A stretch of 64,000 nt of DNA from Aureococcus anophagefferens (taxonomy: Eukaryota > Sar > Pelagophyceae > Pelagomonadales > Pelagomonadaceae). This document shows positions 38,030-47,390 of this stretch, piece by piece; position 1 is the first letter of the stretch; every line of letters starts with the position of its first letter. Both the position numbers and the translations under genes were made by a program. The DNA is taken from contig NW_008705570.1 in the NCBI RefSeq assembly GCF_000186865.1, positions 1,205,203 to 1,269,202 of the forward strand. Reading direction: 5' to 3'. The notes below the pieces were generated by a model, which did not search any database, had not been told where the DNA came from, and saw only the letters and a program-made list of their open reading frames with translations.

Positions 38030-40999
38030 CGCGCTCCAGGCCGAGGACGCGGACGACGGCGCGTCCCAATCGCTGGAGAACTGCGCGCGCGCGGCGCTCG
38101 ACGTCTGCGAGGCCGGCCGCGCGCGGAGCGGCCTGGGCCTGCTGCGGTCTTTAGCAGACGAGCTCGACGCCGTCGACTGCGCGCCGCGGCGGCGCTACGA
38201 CCTCGAGGCGCGCGCGCGCGGCGTCGCGCGGCGCGCGGCGCTGCCCGCTTTATCGCGCGCGCTCGCGGCCGCGCGCGACGGCGACCAGGCCCTCCTTTTA
38301 CTGAACTGCGCCAAGTCCTGGCTCGGCCGCGCCGAGGCGACGCTCGTGGATCTGGTGACGGGCGCGGACTTTGAATTGGGACGGTTCCTCGAGCGCTGCG
38401 TGAGCGCGGACTGCGGCTCCGACGAGACGCGGTGGCAGCTCGCGGGCGTCGCGGCGACGACCTTCGCCGAGGCCTGCCGGAGGGGCCGCGAGGGCGAGGA
38501 CGACGCCGACGGGCCGGCCCTCGCGAGCTGCGAGCGCTTCTGCGCGCGATGCCGATCGCTCGTGGACCGATCCGCGGAGCTCACGCGGTCGGGGACGCTC
38601 GACGGCGAGGCCGCGGCGTCGGAGTGCGCGAAACATGTAGCGAGCGTCGCGGCGGCGCTGTCGTCGTCGATCCACGGGGCCCAGCTCTGTCTGTCCTTCG
38701 GGGTCTGGGAGCTCGCGCTCGCGGCGACGGCGCATCCGAGGCGGTCCGTGGGCGTCGTCGCGTTGGACGCGTGGCTCGACCTCCAGGACGTGCCCGTGGA
38801 CCAGCGCCACGCGAGTTTAGGCGCACCGACCTACCGGCGCGTGCTCGACGCGTTGGTGGCCCAGTGCGCGGCGTCGCGCAACGACTACGACGAGGACGAG
38901 GCCGACGCGTTGCACTCCTTCCGCGAGAGCTCGCAGGACGTCTTGGTCGCGACCTACTTTTTGCTCCGGGGCGAGTACTCGGCGACGCTCGGGCGGGCTT
39001 TGGGCAACGCGCTCCAGGCCGTCGCCGCGGGCGACGCGGCGGCCGTCGCCTTGGCGGAGTCCGCGCTCTTCGCGTTGCGGGCCGCGAAGCGCGAGATCCT
39101 GGCGGACCTCGCCAAGGCGGGGAAGGCGGCGGCGGACCCGGCCGTGCGCGACGCGCTGGAGACGACGCTGGGCTTCTGCATGTGCCCCGCGTTCGGCGAA
39201 TTGTTCGGCGCGGGCCGCGGCTTCGTCTTCTGCTGCGGCGCGGCGGATCTGCTGGGCGCCTTCGCGTCCCTGCTGAGCGCGTCGGCCGACGGCGCCAAGC
39301 CGACGCTCGTGGCCGTCGCCGTGCGCTTCCTGGGCGGCGCGCTCGACGCGTCGCGGGGCAAGGACCGGGGCAGGACAAGAGAGCGAAATTCCCAACTTCA
39401 AAGCCTCCTATCTCGGCCGTTTCCCACTCGTTTCGGCTGATTTTTGGACGAGCGATCATCTCTTGGAACGGTCTCGAAGCGTGGATGCTTTCTCCGGAAC
39501 GCGCGCGCGCGGAACACTCACGTTGAAGCGACGTTGAATCTCTCTTGTCCTGCCCAGGCAAAGACGAGGCGCTCGCGACGTCGTGCGCGGCCGCGGTGCG
39601 GTCCATCTGCGTCGCCCACGCCAAGGAGCTCTGGCGCGACGACGGCGCGCGCGCGGCGCTCGTCGACGCCCACGCGAACGCCGTGCGGCGCAGGGAGGAT
39701 GCACCGACACTCCTCGCCGCGCGCCACGCGGTCGAAGGCGCGGTCCGCGTCGTCGCGGCCGCGTCCAAGAGCGTGCGCGGTTTAGAAACGACGGACGAGG
39801 CGGCCGTCGCCGTCGCCTTCGACCCCGTGCTGGCGGCGTTGAGCGCCGCCGTCGACCGCGCGCGCGCCGCGGGGCCGGACGACCCGGGACGTTTCCGGGG
39901 CGTCGCGGACGCGCTGGGCCTCGTCGAGGTCGCGGCGAACTTCGCCACGGAGAAGCTCCGCACGCTGCTGGGCACGCGGCTCTGGCCGCTGCTGGGCCCC
40001 TGCCACGAGGCGCCGCTCCGCGACGACTACGACGTCGTCGCGCGCGCGCTCGCAACGCACGGCGCCGTCGCGCTCCCGCGGCCCTCGGAGCGGAGCCCGC
40101 CGGCGGCCGTGGGCTTCGCGAGCCCGCCGTCGAGCCCGACGTCGCCGGCGTCGGCGCGGTCCGCCGCGGCGCTGCGCCACGCGTCGGAGCTCGCGGATTT
40201 GAGCCTCCGCTATTTCGAGCGCGGCGGTTGGGCGTGCGCGCTGGACGCGCTGGGAGCGACGGTGGAGGCCCTGGCGCCGCCGAAGCAGGCCTACGGGCCC
40301 GACGGCGCCGTGGGCGGGAGCGACGAGCGGGCGGCGCTGGAGCTGCTGAACGGGGTGGCGACGCGCGCGGTCGTGAAGGGGCGGGATCTATTGTCGTCGG
40401 GCGCGGCGGGCGCGCACGCGTCCCAGCTCTTCGAGTTCCTCAAGCGCTATCTGCTGCTGTGCCCGGCGGCCCTCTTCGCGCCGCCGCAGCTCCTGGCGCT
40501 CGTCTGGGACCTATCGCTCGCGCACCTCGAGGCGTCGGACGTTTCTCTAGGGAGCGACGGCGCGAAGGAGAACGTCGTCTTCCTGGGCCACCTGGCGAAG
40601 AAGGCCGAGGCGGCGCCGGGGGCCTTCGCGGCGCCCTTCGTCCAGGCGAACCTGGGCCACCTGCGCGCGCGCGGCGCCGCGGCCGTCCGGGGGCTCGTGG
40701 CGAAGCTCGCCGGACCCGCGCCGTCGACGCTGCGGCCGGCGCTCGCGGAGTGCCTCCACGCGGTCTGCGCGCCGGCGCCGGATCTGGCGCGCGACTGGCT
40801 CGGCGGCGCCCTCGCCGACGCGGCGCTCTTCGACGCGCGGACGCTGCCCCTCGAGGAGCGCGGCCGCGTCCACGCCGCGCTCTGCGGGCTGCTGCCGGAG
40901 AAGCCCAAGTTCAAGGCCCTCGCCGTGGACCTCGCGAAGATCGCCTGCGGCGAGGCGTCCGTCGACGCCCTCCTCGCCTACGAGATCCCCGCGCACTAG
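38030..40999 (+). CDS. Transportin-3/importin-13-like karyopherin, 5' cut by gap; intron is an introner element
   Basis: Exons visible: 38030-39357 and 39558-40999 (codons from 38031). The product is a long series of amphipathic helices typical of HEAT-repeat karyopherins. DALHSFRESSQDVLVATYFLLRGEY matches the central Exportin-1-like region of the TNPO3/IPO13 group (FR.. .. DVL..), and the C-terminus KFKALAVDLAKIACGE resembles their last repeats. The N-terminal Ran-binding repeats are lost in the gap. The 200-nt intron has a GC 5' site and splices ASRG to KDEALATSC in frame. Family is clear, subfamily tentative. Confidence 0.65.
39366..39557 (+). mobile_element. Introner element copy 2 (192 bp) forming GC-AG intron 39358-39557
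   Basis: Ends CGGGGCAGGACAAGAG and CTCTTGTCCTGCCCAG are near-perfect inverted repeats. Flanks are GCAAGGAC (39358-39365) and GCAAAGAC (39558-39565), seven of eight identical. The body shares long blocks with copy 3 (CTCGTTTCGGCTGATTTTTG and others). As the left duplication begins GC, the host uses a GC..AG intron; the element itself supplies the terminal CCCAG. Splicing recreates Gly-Lys-Asp exactly. Confidence 0.93.
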
Positions 41000-41012
41000 G
41001 TTCGGGGGTGTA

Positions 41013-41672
41013 CTAACAGGGGCCCGCGCGCTCGATGCTGTCGGCGACGTGGGCGACGTCGCCGGCGACGGCGCGCAGCTCGCCGCAGAGCGCCGCGCGC
41101 GCGTCGGGTCCGTCGTCGACGCTCAGCAGGTCCGCGGCGATGGTCGCGAGGTTTTTCAGCGCGACGAGGAGGTCCCGGTGGTGGTGGCCCGCGCGGACCG
41201 TCCGCGGCGACGCGGCGCCGTGCGGCGGCGCGCGGCTCCCGTCGGACTTGGCCGGCGACGACGCGGCCGGCGCCGTGTGCGCCTTGGTGGCCGTCGGCGC
41301 CTTGGCGTCGAGGGCCGAGATGGTCTCGTAGAGGACCTCGACCTCGATTTTGGCGCGCGTGCCGATCTCGAGGAGCGCGTCCTCGAACTGGTGGAAGGTG
41401 ATGGTGCGGTCGCCGCCGTTGCCCCGCACGTGGCGCGTGAAGACGAGGTCGAGCACGAGCGGCGTGACGCGCTGCTCGAGGCGCGCGTCGCGCCAGAGCT
41501 TCATGTAGTTGTTGTTCGACAGGCGGAGCTGCCGGTCCTTCGTGGACTGGAGCGCGCCGCCGAGCTTGGCGCAGTAGCAGTCGAAGACGCTGCGCAGCGC
41601 GGGCCGCGCGTCGGCGAGCGCCGCGACGCCCTCGCGGCTGCCGCGCATGTCCTGCTCCACCTGAACTGCCAT
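41013..41672 (-). CDS. p25-alpha (TPPP) family protein (219 aa)
   Basis: Residues ~28-110 follow the p25-alpha pattern: FDCYCAKLGGALQSTKDR, NNNYMKLWRDARLE, TPLVLDLVFTRHVRGNGG and RTITFHQFEDALLEIG, matching the F..F, KLCKD, VDIVF.K and I.Y.EF..AL positions of TPPP. These proteins bind and bundle microtubules and are common in flagellated protists. A Ala/Ser/Pro linker and a C-terminal helical segment (LLVALKNLATIAADLLSV) follow, not typical of the family. It is divergent from the MYND gene; an 18-bp direct repeat lies between them. Confidence 0.7.
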   Translation of the reverse strand: MAVQVEQDMRGSREGVAALADARPALRSVFDCYCAKLGGALQSTKDRQLRLSNNNYMKLWRDARLEQRVTPLVLDLVFTRHVRGNGGDRTITFHQFEDALLEIGTRAKIEVEVLYETISALDAKAPTATKAHTAPAASSPAKSDGSRAPPHGAASPRTVRAGHHHRDLLVALKNLATIAADLLSVDDGPDARAALCGELRAVAGDVAHVADSIERAGPC

Positions 41673-41680
41673 CGGCGTTC

Positions 41681-41736
41681 GACGGCAACACCAGCGGGAT
41701 TAGTAGGAACAGAACATTGACGGCAACACCAGCGGG
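41681..41736 (+). repeat. 18-bp direct repeat between divergent p25-alpha and MYND genes
   Basis: GACGGCAACACCAGCGGG occurs at 41681-41698 and again at 41719-41736, 38 bp apart, within the 82-bp bidirectional spacer. It could be a paired regulatory site or a small duplication. Confidence 0.6.
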
Positions 41737-41754
41737 GCAGCCTCTCTGCAGCCG

Positions 41755-42936
41755 ATGCCGCTCGTCGTGCCGCGCCTCGAGGCGCACCCGAACGAGCGCG
41801 TGCGCGACGGCACGATCTTCGTCGACGGCGCGCCCAAGTCCATCCCGCGGCGCCTGCCGCTCGGCGTCGCCGAGGACTGGCACTGGGTCCGCGCCGTCGC
41901 CGTGGAGTGCCACTCCCAGCACCAGATCCCCGGCGTGCCGCAGAACAAGGCCGGCGCCGACCGCTTCCGCAAGGAGTTGCACGCCCAGACCTGCTGGCGG
42001 GGGCTGCCCCGCGTCCTGCGCGAGATGCAGACCATCGCCGTCGCGCGCGGCGTCCCGGCTCGAGGCTCGAGACCGCGACTCGAAAGACGACGGCGCGCGC
42101 AGGTCGCGCTCTTCGTCAACGAGACGTCGGTGCTGAGCCCCTACGAGTTCGGGCTGCTCCTCGAGTTCGGCCTCGCGCGCGAGGACACGGGCTACAAGGG
42201 CGTCGAGCTCGTGGAAAACGCGCACGCGTTCCCGGCGCTCGTGCCCGTCTTCGCGACGTGCCTGCGGCCCGTCAACCAGCCCATGCGCCTCTACGAGCGG
42301 TGCCGCGCGTGGTGCCGGGAGAAGCTCGTCGAGGAGGCGGAGCTCGCGACGCGCGCGCGCGCGGGCGGCCACCGAAAAAGGCTCACGACGTGGCTCCAGA
42401 TGGAGGCCGTGCACCGGTCCGTCGCGGAGCCCGAGGCGCAGCTCGTCTGCACCGCGGCGGCGCGCTGCGAGGCCCTGCGCGAGGAGCCCTGGGAACTGGG
42501 CGTCCGCGAGCGGCACGCGCGCGTCGACGACGTCTTTGGCATTTCGGCGGACGTCGTGCTCGGCGAGCAGGAGAGCCTCACGCTCCGGAGCGTCTTCGTG
42601 CCCGCGGCGCTGTTCGGCAAGGACCCCCAGACCTGCAAGCGCTGCGGCAAGGCCGACGCGCGCTTCAAGTGCTCCCGGTGCAAGCGCGCGCACTACTGCG
42701 GCGCGGACTGCTTCCGCGCGGACTGGAAGGCCGTGCACCGCCGCGTCTGCGGCAAGGCGCCGGCGCCGAAGCGGCCCGTGGCGACGTTCACGGCTGAGGA
42801 GGAGCGCGCCATCAACGAGCTCGCGGATGGCAGCTGGAACCCGAACCACGAGTGGGGCATCTCCGACGAGGCCATGGCCGAGGCCGCCGCGCGCGAGTTC
42901 CAGGACTTCCGGCCCGCTGAACATACGTTTTCCTAA
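41755..42936 (+). CDS. MYND zinc-finger protein, probably with one 63-nt intron
   Basis: A C-terminal MYND finger is clear: CKRCGKADARFKCSRCKRAHYC, then CFRADWKAVHRRVC, all eight zinc ligands present. The N-terminal ~290 residues are unassigned (LPLGVAEDWHWVRAVAVECHSQHQ, VALFVNETSVLSPYEFGLLLEFG). A 63-nt segment 42040-42102 is open in frame but looks like an intron: it begins GTCGCGCG, ends GCGCAG and is followed by GTCGCGCT; removing it changes TIAVARGVPARG..QVALF to TIAVALFVNET, which reads as a smoother strand. Spliced length 372 aa, unspliced 393. MYND fingers recruit proline-containing partners; nothing here marks a SET domain. Confidence 0.7.
   Translation: MPLVVPRLEAHPNERVRDGTIFVDGAPKSIPRRLPLGVAEDWHWVRAVAVECHSQHQIPGVPQNKAGADRFRKELHAQTCWRGLPRVLREMQTIAVARGVPARGSRPRLERRRRAQVALFVNETSVLSPYEFGLLLEFGLAREDTGYKGVELVENAHAFPALVPVFATCLRPVNQPMRLYERCRAWCREKLVEEAELATRARAGGHRKRLTTWLQMEAVHRSVAEPEAQLVCTAAARCEALREEPWELGVRERHARVDDVFGISADVVLGEQESLTLRSVFVPAALFGKDPQTCKRCGKADARFKCSRCKRAHYCGADCFRADWKAVHRRVCGKAPAPKRPVATFTAEEERAINELADGSWNPNHEWGISDEAMAEAAAREFQDFRPAEHTFS
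42040..42102 (+). other. Probable 63-nt intron in the MYND gene flanked by GTCGCGC repeats
   Basis: Frame-neutral (63 nt, no stop), so gene finders may keep it as coding. The 7-bp GTCGCGC is present at both 42040 and 42103, with the 5' GT in the left copy and AG directly before the right copy, the same geometry as the introner elements. Confidence 0.5.
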
Positions 42937-42978
42937 GGGCTCGCTTTCCCTCGAGGTTCCCTTCACAACGTCGGACTG

Positions 42979-43437
42979 TTACAGGAGCCCGGCCGGGTCC
43001 TCCTCAAAGTAGGACGCGCTCGCGACGTCCGACTCCTTCACGGTGATCTCGAGGCGCGACACGGGCGCGCAGGCGCCGGAGCCCATGGCCTTGATCGCGG
43101 CGACGTAGCGGTCGAAGATGCCCCTGGCGACGACCTCGACCGTCGTGTTCTTGCCCCGGAAGTCGTCGACGGCGTCGAGGTCCCGGTGGTCGTAGGCCTC
43201 GAGCACGTCCTTGAGCGCGCGCCTGCGACGGAGCGCGAGGTCGCGCGCGCGCGGCGCGGCGCGCGGCACGCACTGGGCGACGGTGATGTCGATGAGCACG
43301 CCGTCGTCCGTCAGCGCGCCGCCCGTGAAGACCGCGTCGACGACGGCCGTGCAACCGGTGCGGAAGCCGTCGCCGTCGCCGAACTTGAGCGTGTGCGAGT
43401 ACATGCAGCGGTCGCGCACGGTGACCGTGTAGGGCAT
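42979..43437 (-). CDS. 6-pyruvoyl-tetrahydropterin synthase-like protein with degenerate zinc site (152 aa)
   Basis: The PTPS/QueD fold is suggested by an initial strand YTVTVRDRCMYSHTLKF, GVLIDITVAQ, and the well-conserved YDHRDLDAV, FRGKNTTVEVVARGIFDRY (T-x-E helix) and LEITVKESD. In PTPS three His bind catalytic zinc; here one His (SHTL) remains, but the HGHNY strand is replaced by TGCTAVVDAVF, so zinc binding is probably lost or altered. A non-catalytic or changed-substrate paralog is likely. MPYTV at 43437 is preferred over an upstream Met. Confidence 0.65.
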   Translation of the reverse strand: MPYTVTVRDRCMYSHTLKFGDGDGFRTGCTAVVDAVFTGGALTDDGVLIDITVAQCVPRAAPRARDLALRRRRALKDVLEAYDHRDLDAVDDFRGKNTTVEVVARGIFDRYVAAIKAMGSGACAPVSRLEITVKESDVASASYFEEDPAGLL

Positions 43438-43639
43438 GGTTGCGGCAAGCGTTGGCGGCAGCGTGCAGCGCGGCAGCGCGTCGAGAGCGTCGAGGTAGCA
43501 GTCGGCTTGCTGCGGCAATCGGCGACTTGAGGAGATCTTGAAGATACAAAGTCATGTTGCACAGCTAGTGTACACGACGTCGACATTCGAGACAGAAAGC
43601 AAACAGAGCTTCTTGCCGTCGACGCGCACCTCGCGCCCA

Positions 43640-43881
43640 CCCGCCTCTCCGTGCACCACCCGGCCTCCTCCTCTCCCCCCACTCCTCTCCTTCCTCTCCG
43701 CGCACCGCACCACCACCCGTGCACGTCGCGCACCGCAGCCCCTCGGCCGCCGTCCCATCCCACCACCACCACATCGTCCCCGGTGCCCGCCGCGCGCCGC
43801 CGCCGCAGCCCCTCGGCCGCCGCCCCACGCACCTCCACCACCGCCTCTGCCTCGCACCCCATCACGCACCACCACCGCACC
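43640..43881 (+). promoter_or_regulatory. Pyrimidine/CA-rich leader of the FG-GAP gene
   Basis: The 240 bp upstream of the ATG are almost purine-free on the plus strand (CCTCCTCCTCTCCCCCC near 43663, CACCACC and CCACCACCACC words) and contain CGCAGCCCCTCGGCCGCCG twice (43732 and 43801). A polypyrimidine leader like this is unique in the window and may mark a strong promoter or 5' UTR. Confidence 0.45.
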
Positions 43882-46800
43882 ATGGGCCTCCACCGCGCGC
43901 TCGCCGCGCTCCTCGTCCTCGCCCTCGGCGCCGCGGCCTCCGAGGACTTCTCCCAGGTCGCCAAGCTCGTCGCGTCCGACGGCGCGGCGGGCGACGAATT
44001 CGGTTGGTCCGTCGCCTCGAGCGGCGACTTCGTCGTCGTCGGCGCATATCTCGACGACGACGCCGGCACCTCTTCGGGCTCGGCCTACGTGTTCCGCACC
44101 GTCGACGGCGTCACGGAGCAGATCGCGAAGCTCGTCTCCTCGGACGCCGCGGCGCAAGACCAGTTCGGCGCCTCCGTCGCCATCCACAACGACATCATCG
44201 TCGTCGGCGCGAATCACGACGACGACGCCGGCTACGATTCGGGCTCGGCCTACATCTTCAAGACATCCGACGGCGGCGCGACCTGGCCCCAGGTCGCCAA
44301 GCTCGTCGCGTCCGACGGCGCGGCGGGCGACGAATTCGGTTGGTCCATCGCCTCGAGCGGCGACTTCGTCGTCGTCGGCGCGAATCTCGACGACGACGCC
44401 GGCACCTCTTCGGGCTCGGCCTACGTGTTCCGCACCGTCGACGGCGTCACGGAGCAGATCGCGAAGCTCGTCTCCTCGGACGCCGCGGCGCAAGACCAGT
44501 TCGGCGTCTCCGTCGCCATCCACAACGACATCATCGTCGTCGGGGCGGCCTGGAACGACGACGCCGGCTCCAACTCGGGCTCGGCCTACATCTTCAAGAC
44601 ATCCGACGGCGGCGCGACCTGGCCCCAGGTGGCCAAGCTCGTGGCTGACGACGCCGAGGCGTACGACCTCTTCGGCTGGTCCGTCGCCGTCGAGGGCAAC
44701 CTCGTCGTCGTCGGCGCATTGCAGGACGACACCAACGCGGGCTCGGCGTACGCGTTCCGCACGACGGACGGCGGTGCGACCTGGACCCAAGCGGCCAAGC
44801 TCGCCCCAGGCTCGGCAGCCTATCACTTCGGCACGAGTCTCTCCATTAGTGGCAACACACTCGCCGTCGGCGCGTATGAGGCCAACAGCTTCGCTGGCGG
44901 TGCTTACCTCTTCTCAACGACGGACAACGGCGCGAGCTGGACCCAAGACGCGTATTTGCAGGCTAGCGATTACGCGTCTGCCGACCGCTTCTATGAAGCC
45001 CTCGTCCTCAGTGGCAACCGACTCGTCGTCGGGGCAACCTACGACAACGACATGGGCGGCAACTCAGGTTCGGTCTACATCTTCGAGGCCCCCCAGCCCG
45101 CGCCCAGCCCGACGGACTCCGCGCCGACCCCCCGCCCCGTCGCGACCCCGATCTCCGCGTCCAGTGACGGCGTCGTGACCCACCTCGAGTCCCTCTCCTG
45201 CCTCGGCAACGACGCCTGCCCGAGCGCGTTCACCCTCGACGAGTCCGGCATCGCGTCCGAGGTCACGCCGTCGTCGACGTTCGGCTCCGACGGCACGGTC
45301 ACGCTCGTCATGGACGTCGTCACGACGGGCAGCAGCTCCGAGCTCACCGGGACGCTCTCCGTCGGCGTGGACTGCATCGACTTCCAGCTCGCGGCCGGCT
45401 TCTGCCAGGAGGCCGATTCGGCGTCGTCGTGCGCGGAGCACTCGACCGTGTCGCGGACGCTCGACCCGACGACGCTCGTCGAGGCGTGCCCCGGCAGCGC
45501 GGTCCAGGACGAGAACGGCATCATCACGCTCACGCTCGGCGTCACGATCGGCGTCGGCCACTCGGACCCCTTCGACGCGCTCGCGTCCTTCGAGCACGAG
45601 GTGACGTACACCATCGACGTCGTGGACCGGGTCGTCATGTCCTCGTCCACGGCCGGCATCGACACGCAGACGGTCTCGGAGAGCCTCGACCTCGGCGTCG
45701 CCGCGCACCGCGTCGCCCTCGCCTCGAGCTCCACGGCGCCCTGCGACATCTACTCCGCGTCCGCCAGCGCGACCATGGACGCGAACTCGCGCGTCTGCCT
45801 CATGCTCAACACGACGGACGAGGACTCGGAGTCCTACGTCGCGTTCCTGAAGACCGCGACCGTGCGGAACCTCGACTCGGGCCTCGAGTACGCGCTCGTC
45901 TCGAACCGGAAATTCGGCCAGTCCGCCCCCGGCTACAAGTACGCCGGAGCCTGGCTCAACGACGCCCACGCGGACCTCGCGGAGCTGACCAAGGCCTACC
46001 ACGACTACTTCACGTTCTTCCTCCCCCCGGGGCTCCGCCCCGGCGAGGGCGCCACGGCGAACCTCGAAGTCCAAATGGTCGTCGAGTACCACCACGTCGA
46101 CACCGGCGCGCGCAAGCTCCGCCGCGCGACGCGCGAGCTCCAAGTCGCCGCGAACGAAGACGCGGCGGTCCTCCAGCTCGGAGCCTCGAACCCGTCGCTC
46201 GCGGAGGAGGGCACGGCCGGCGTGGACCTGAAGCTCGAGCTCGACGGACTTCCCCTGGACGACTACCTGGCCTCCGGCGACGTCGACGAGAGCCTCGTCG
46301 CGAGCACCGTGGACGCGGCCCGGGTCATCACGGGGGACCAGGTCGAGCTCACGGGCGTCGCCGCGTCCGCCGACGGCATCTTCGTGCAGATCCACGTCTC
46401 CGGCATCGACGACGCCGGCGCGCGCTCCGTCTCGGCCGCCGTCGCGGCGGACGTGACGTCGGGCAACTTCTACTTCCGCCTCGCGTCGAACGGCCTCGTC
46501 GTGAACACCGTGGTCCTCGCCGGCGACGTCGTCGCCTACGAGGAGGCCGCGCCCATCTCCGTCGTGGACCTCGAGGTCGAGAGCGCGATCGCGTTCGAGA
46601 ACCTCGACGTCTCGGCGTTCAACGACGACGCGCGCGCGCGGCTCCAGTTCAAGAAGGCCATCGTCGCGTCCGTCGCCGACGTCACGAGCACGGACCAAGT
46701 CAAGAACGTCCGCGCCGTCGAGGCTTCGCGCCGCCGCAAGCTCGAGGCGGGCGCCCTCGTCGAGTACACGGTCGTCGTCACGCAGACCCTGCGCGACGCC

Positions 46801-47172
46801 GGCGCCGACTACGCGGCGACCTACCTGTCCGAGTTCGTCGCCGGCGTCGCCGCGGCCGCCGACGACGGTCTCTTCGTCCAAGTCCTGCAGCAGGGTGGCC
46901 AAGTCTTCGCGGGCGTCGCGGTGGACGTCGAGGCCACGTCCGCGGTCCTCGAAGGTACGACCGTCGCCGCCGAGGAGCGCTCCGAGGCCTCCTCCTCTTC
47001 CGATGACGACGACGGCACCGAGTCCGCGAGCGCGGACGTGCCCATGTTCATCGGCATCGCCGGCGTCGTCGTCCTCGCCGTCGGCCTCGGCGCGCTCTAC
47101 AAGGCCCGCAAGACCAACGCGGCGGTGCCTCCCGTCGTCGAGGCCGAGACCGCCAAGGCCCCCGAAGTCTGA
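43882..47172 (+). CDS. FG-GAP beta-propeller type I membrane protein (1096 aa)
   Basis: A signal peptide (MGLHRALAALLVLALGAAASE) is followed by seven or eight FG-GAP blades, each with an EFGWSVA / FG.SVAI start, a VVVGA strand, a D-D-D-AG loop (Ca-binding type) and SGSAYVF. Blades 1-2 and 3-4 are near-identical (see the 336-bp duplication). After a Pro-rich hinge come ~630 residues of Ser/Thr-rich beta domain with paired Cys, then one membrane helix (MFIGIAGVVVLAVGLGALY, about 1052-1070) and a short tail. The layout resembles integrin-alpha-like adhesion proteins of protists. Surface adhesion or cell covering is inference. Confidence 0.8.
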   Translation: MGLHRALAALLVLALGAAASEDFSQVAKLVASDGAAGDEFGWSVASSGDFVVVGAYLDDDAGTSSGSAYVFRTVDGVTEQIAKLVSSDAAAQDQFGASVAIHNDIIVVGANHDDDAGYDSGSAYIFKTSDGGATWPQVAKLVASDGAAGDEFGWSIASSGDFVVVGANLDDDAGTSSGSAYVFRTVDGVTEQIAKLVSSDAAAQDQFGVSVAIHNDIIVVGAAWNDDAGSNSGSAYIFKTSDGGATWPQVAKLVADDAEAYDLFGWSVAVEGNLVVVGALQDDTNAGSAYAFRTTDGGATWTQAAKLAPGSAAYHFGTSLSISGNTLAVGAYEANSFAGGAYLFSTTDNGASWTQDAYLQASDYASADRFYEALVLSGNRLVVGATYDNDMGGNSGSVYIFEAPQPAPSPTDSAPTPRPVATPISASSDGVVTHLESLSCLGNDACPSAFTLDESGIASEVTPSSTFGSDGTVTLVMDVVTTGSSSELTGTLSVGVDCIDFQLAAGFCQEADSASSCAEHSTVSRTLDPTTLVEACPGSAVQDENGIITLTLGVTIGVGHSDPFDALASFEHEVTYTIDVVDRVVMSSSTAGIDTQTVSESLDLGVAAHRVALASSSTAPCDIYSASASATMDANSRVCLMLNTTDEDSESYVAFLKTATVRNLDSGLEYALVSNRKFGQSAPGYKYAGAWLNDAHADLAELTKAYHDYFTFFLPPGLRPGEGATANLEVQMVVEYHHVDTGARKLRRATRELQVAANEDAAVLQLGASNPSLAEEGTAGVDLKLELDGLPLDDYLASGDVDESLVASTVDAARVITGDQVELTGVAASADGIFVQIHVSGIDDAGARSVSAAVAADVTSGNFYFRLASNGLVVNTVVLAGDVVAYEEAAPISVVDLEVESAIAFENLDVSAFNDDARARLQFKKAIVASVADVTSTDQVKNVRAVEASRRRKLEAGALVEYTVVVTQTLRDAGADYAATYLSEFVAGVAAAADDGLFVQVLQQGGQVFAGVAVDVEATSAVLEGTTVAAEERSEASSSSDDDDGTESASADVPMFIGIAGVVVLAVGLGALYKARKTNAAVPPVVEAETAKAPEV
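43954..44625 (+). repeat. 336-bp internal tandem duplication of two FG-GAP blades
   Basis: 43954-44289 and 44290-44625 align at an exact offset of 336 bp (112 codons) with only scattered differences, for example GTC/ATC at the start and AATCACGAC/GCCTGGAAC near the second loop. The near-identity at third positions indicates a recent duplication or gene conversion. Confidence 0.85.
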
Positions 47173-47184
47173 GCGCCCAGCGCT

Positions 47185-47305
47185 CCCGCCGAGACCAGCA
47201 CGCCCTCGCGTTGCAGTGCGGCTCCGCGAAAAAAGTCCCCACCAACCCGCCGAGACCAGCACGCCCCCGCGCGCAGTGCGGCTCCGCGCCTTTTTGCCCC
47301 GCCAA
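47185..47305 (+). repeat. 61-bp tandem duplication in the 3' flank of the FG-GAP gene
   Basis: CCCGCCGAGACCAGCACGCC begins at 47185 and again at 47246; both copies continue to CAGTGCGGCTCCGCG. Differences are limited to a few bases and the A/T-run after the shared block. It lies in the convergent 3' spacer. Confidence 0.8.
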
Positions 47306-47390
47306 GTCCCCGCCTCCACAAGTCCCACCGTGTCGAGCCCGACGCCGTCCCGACGACGCGCCGTCCGTAGCTCTCCCCCGATAATGTGCT

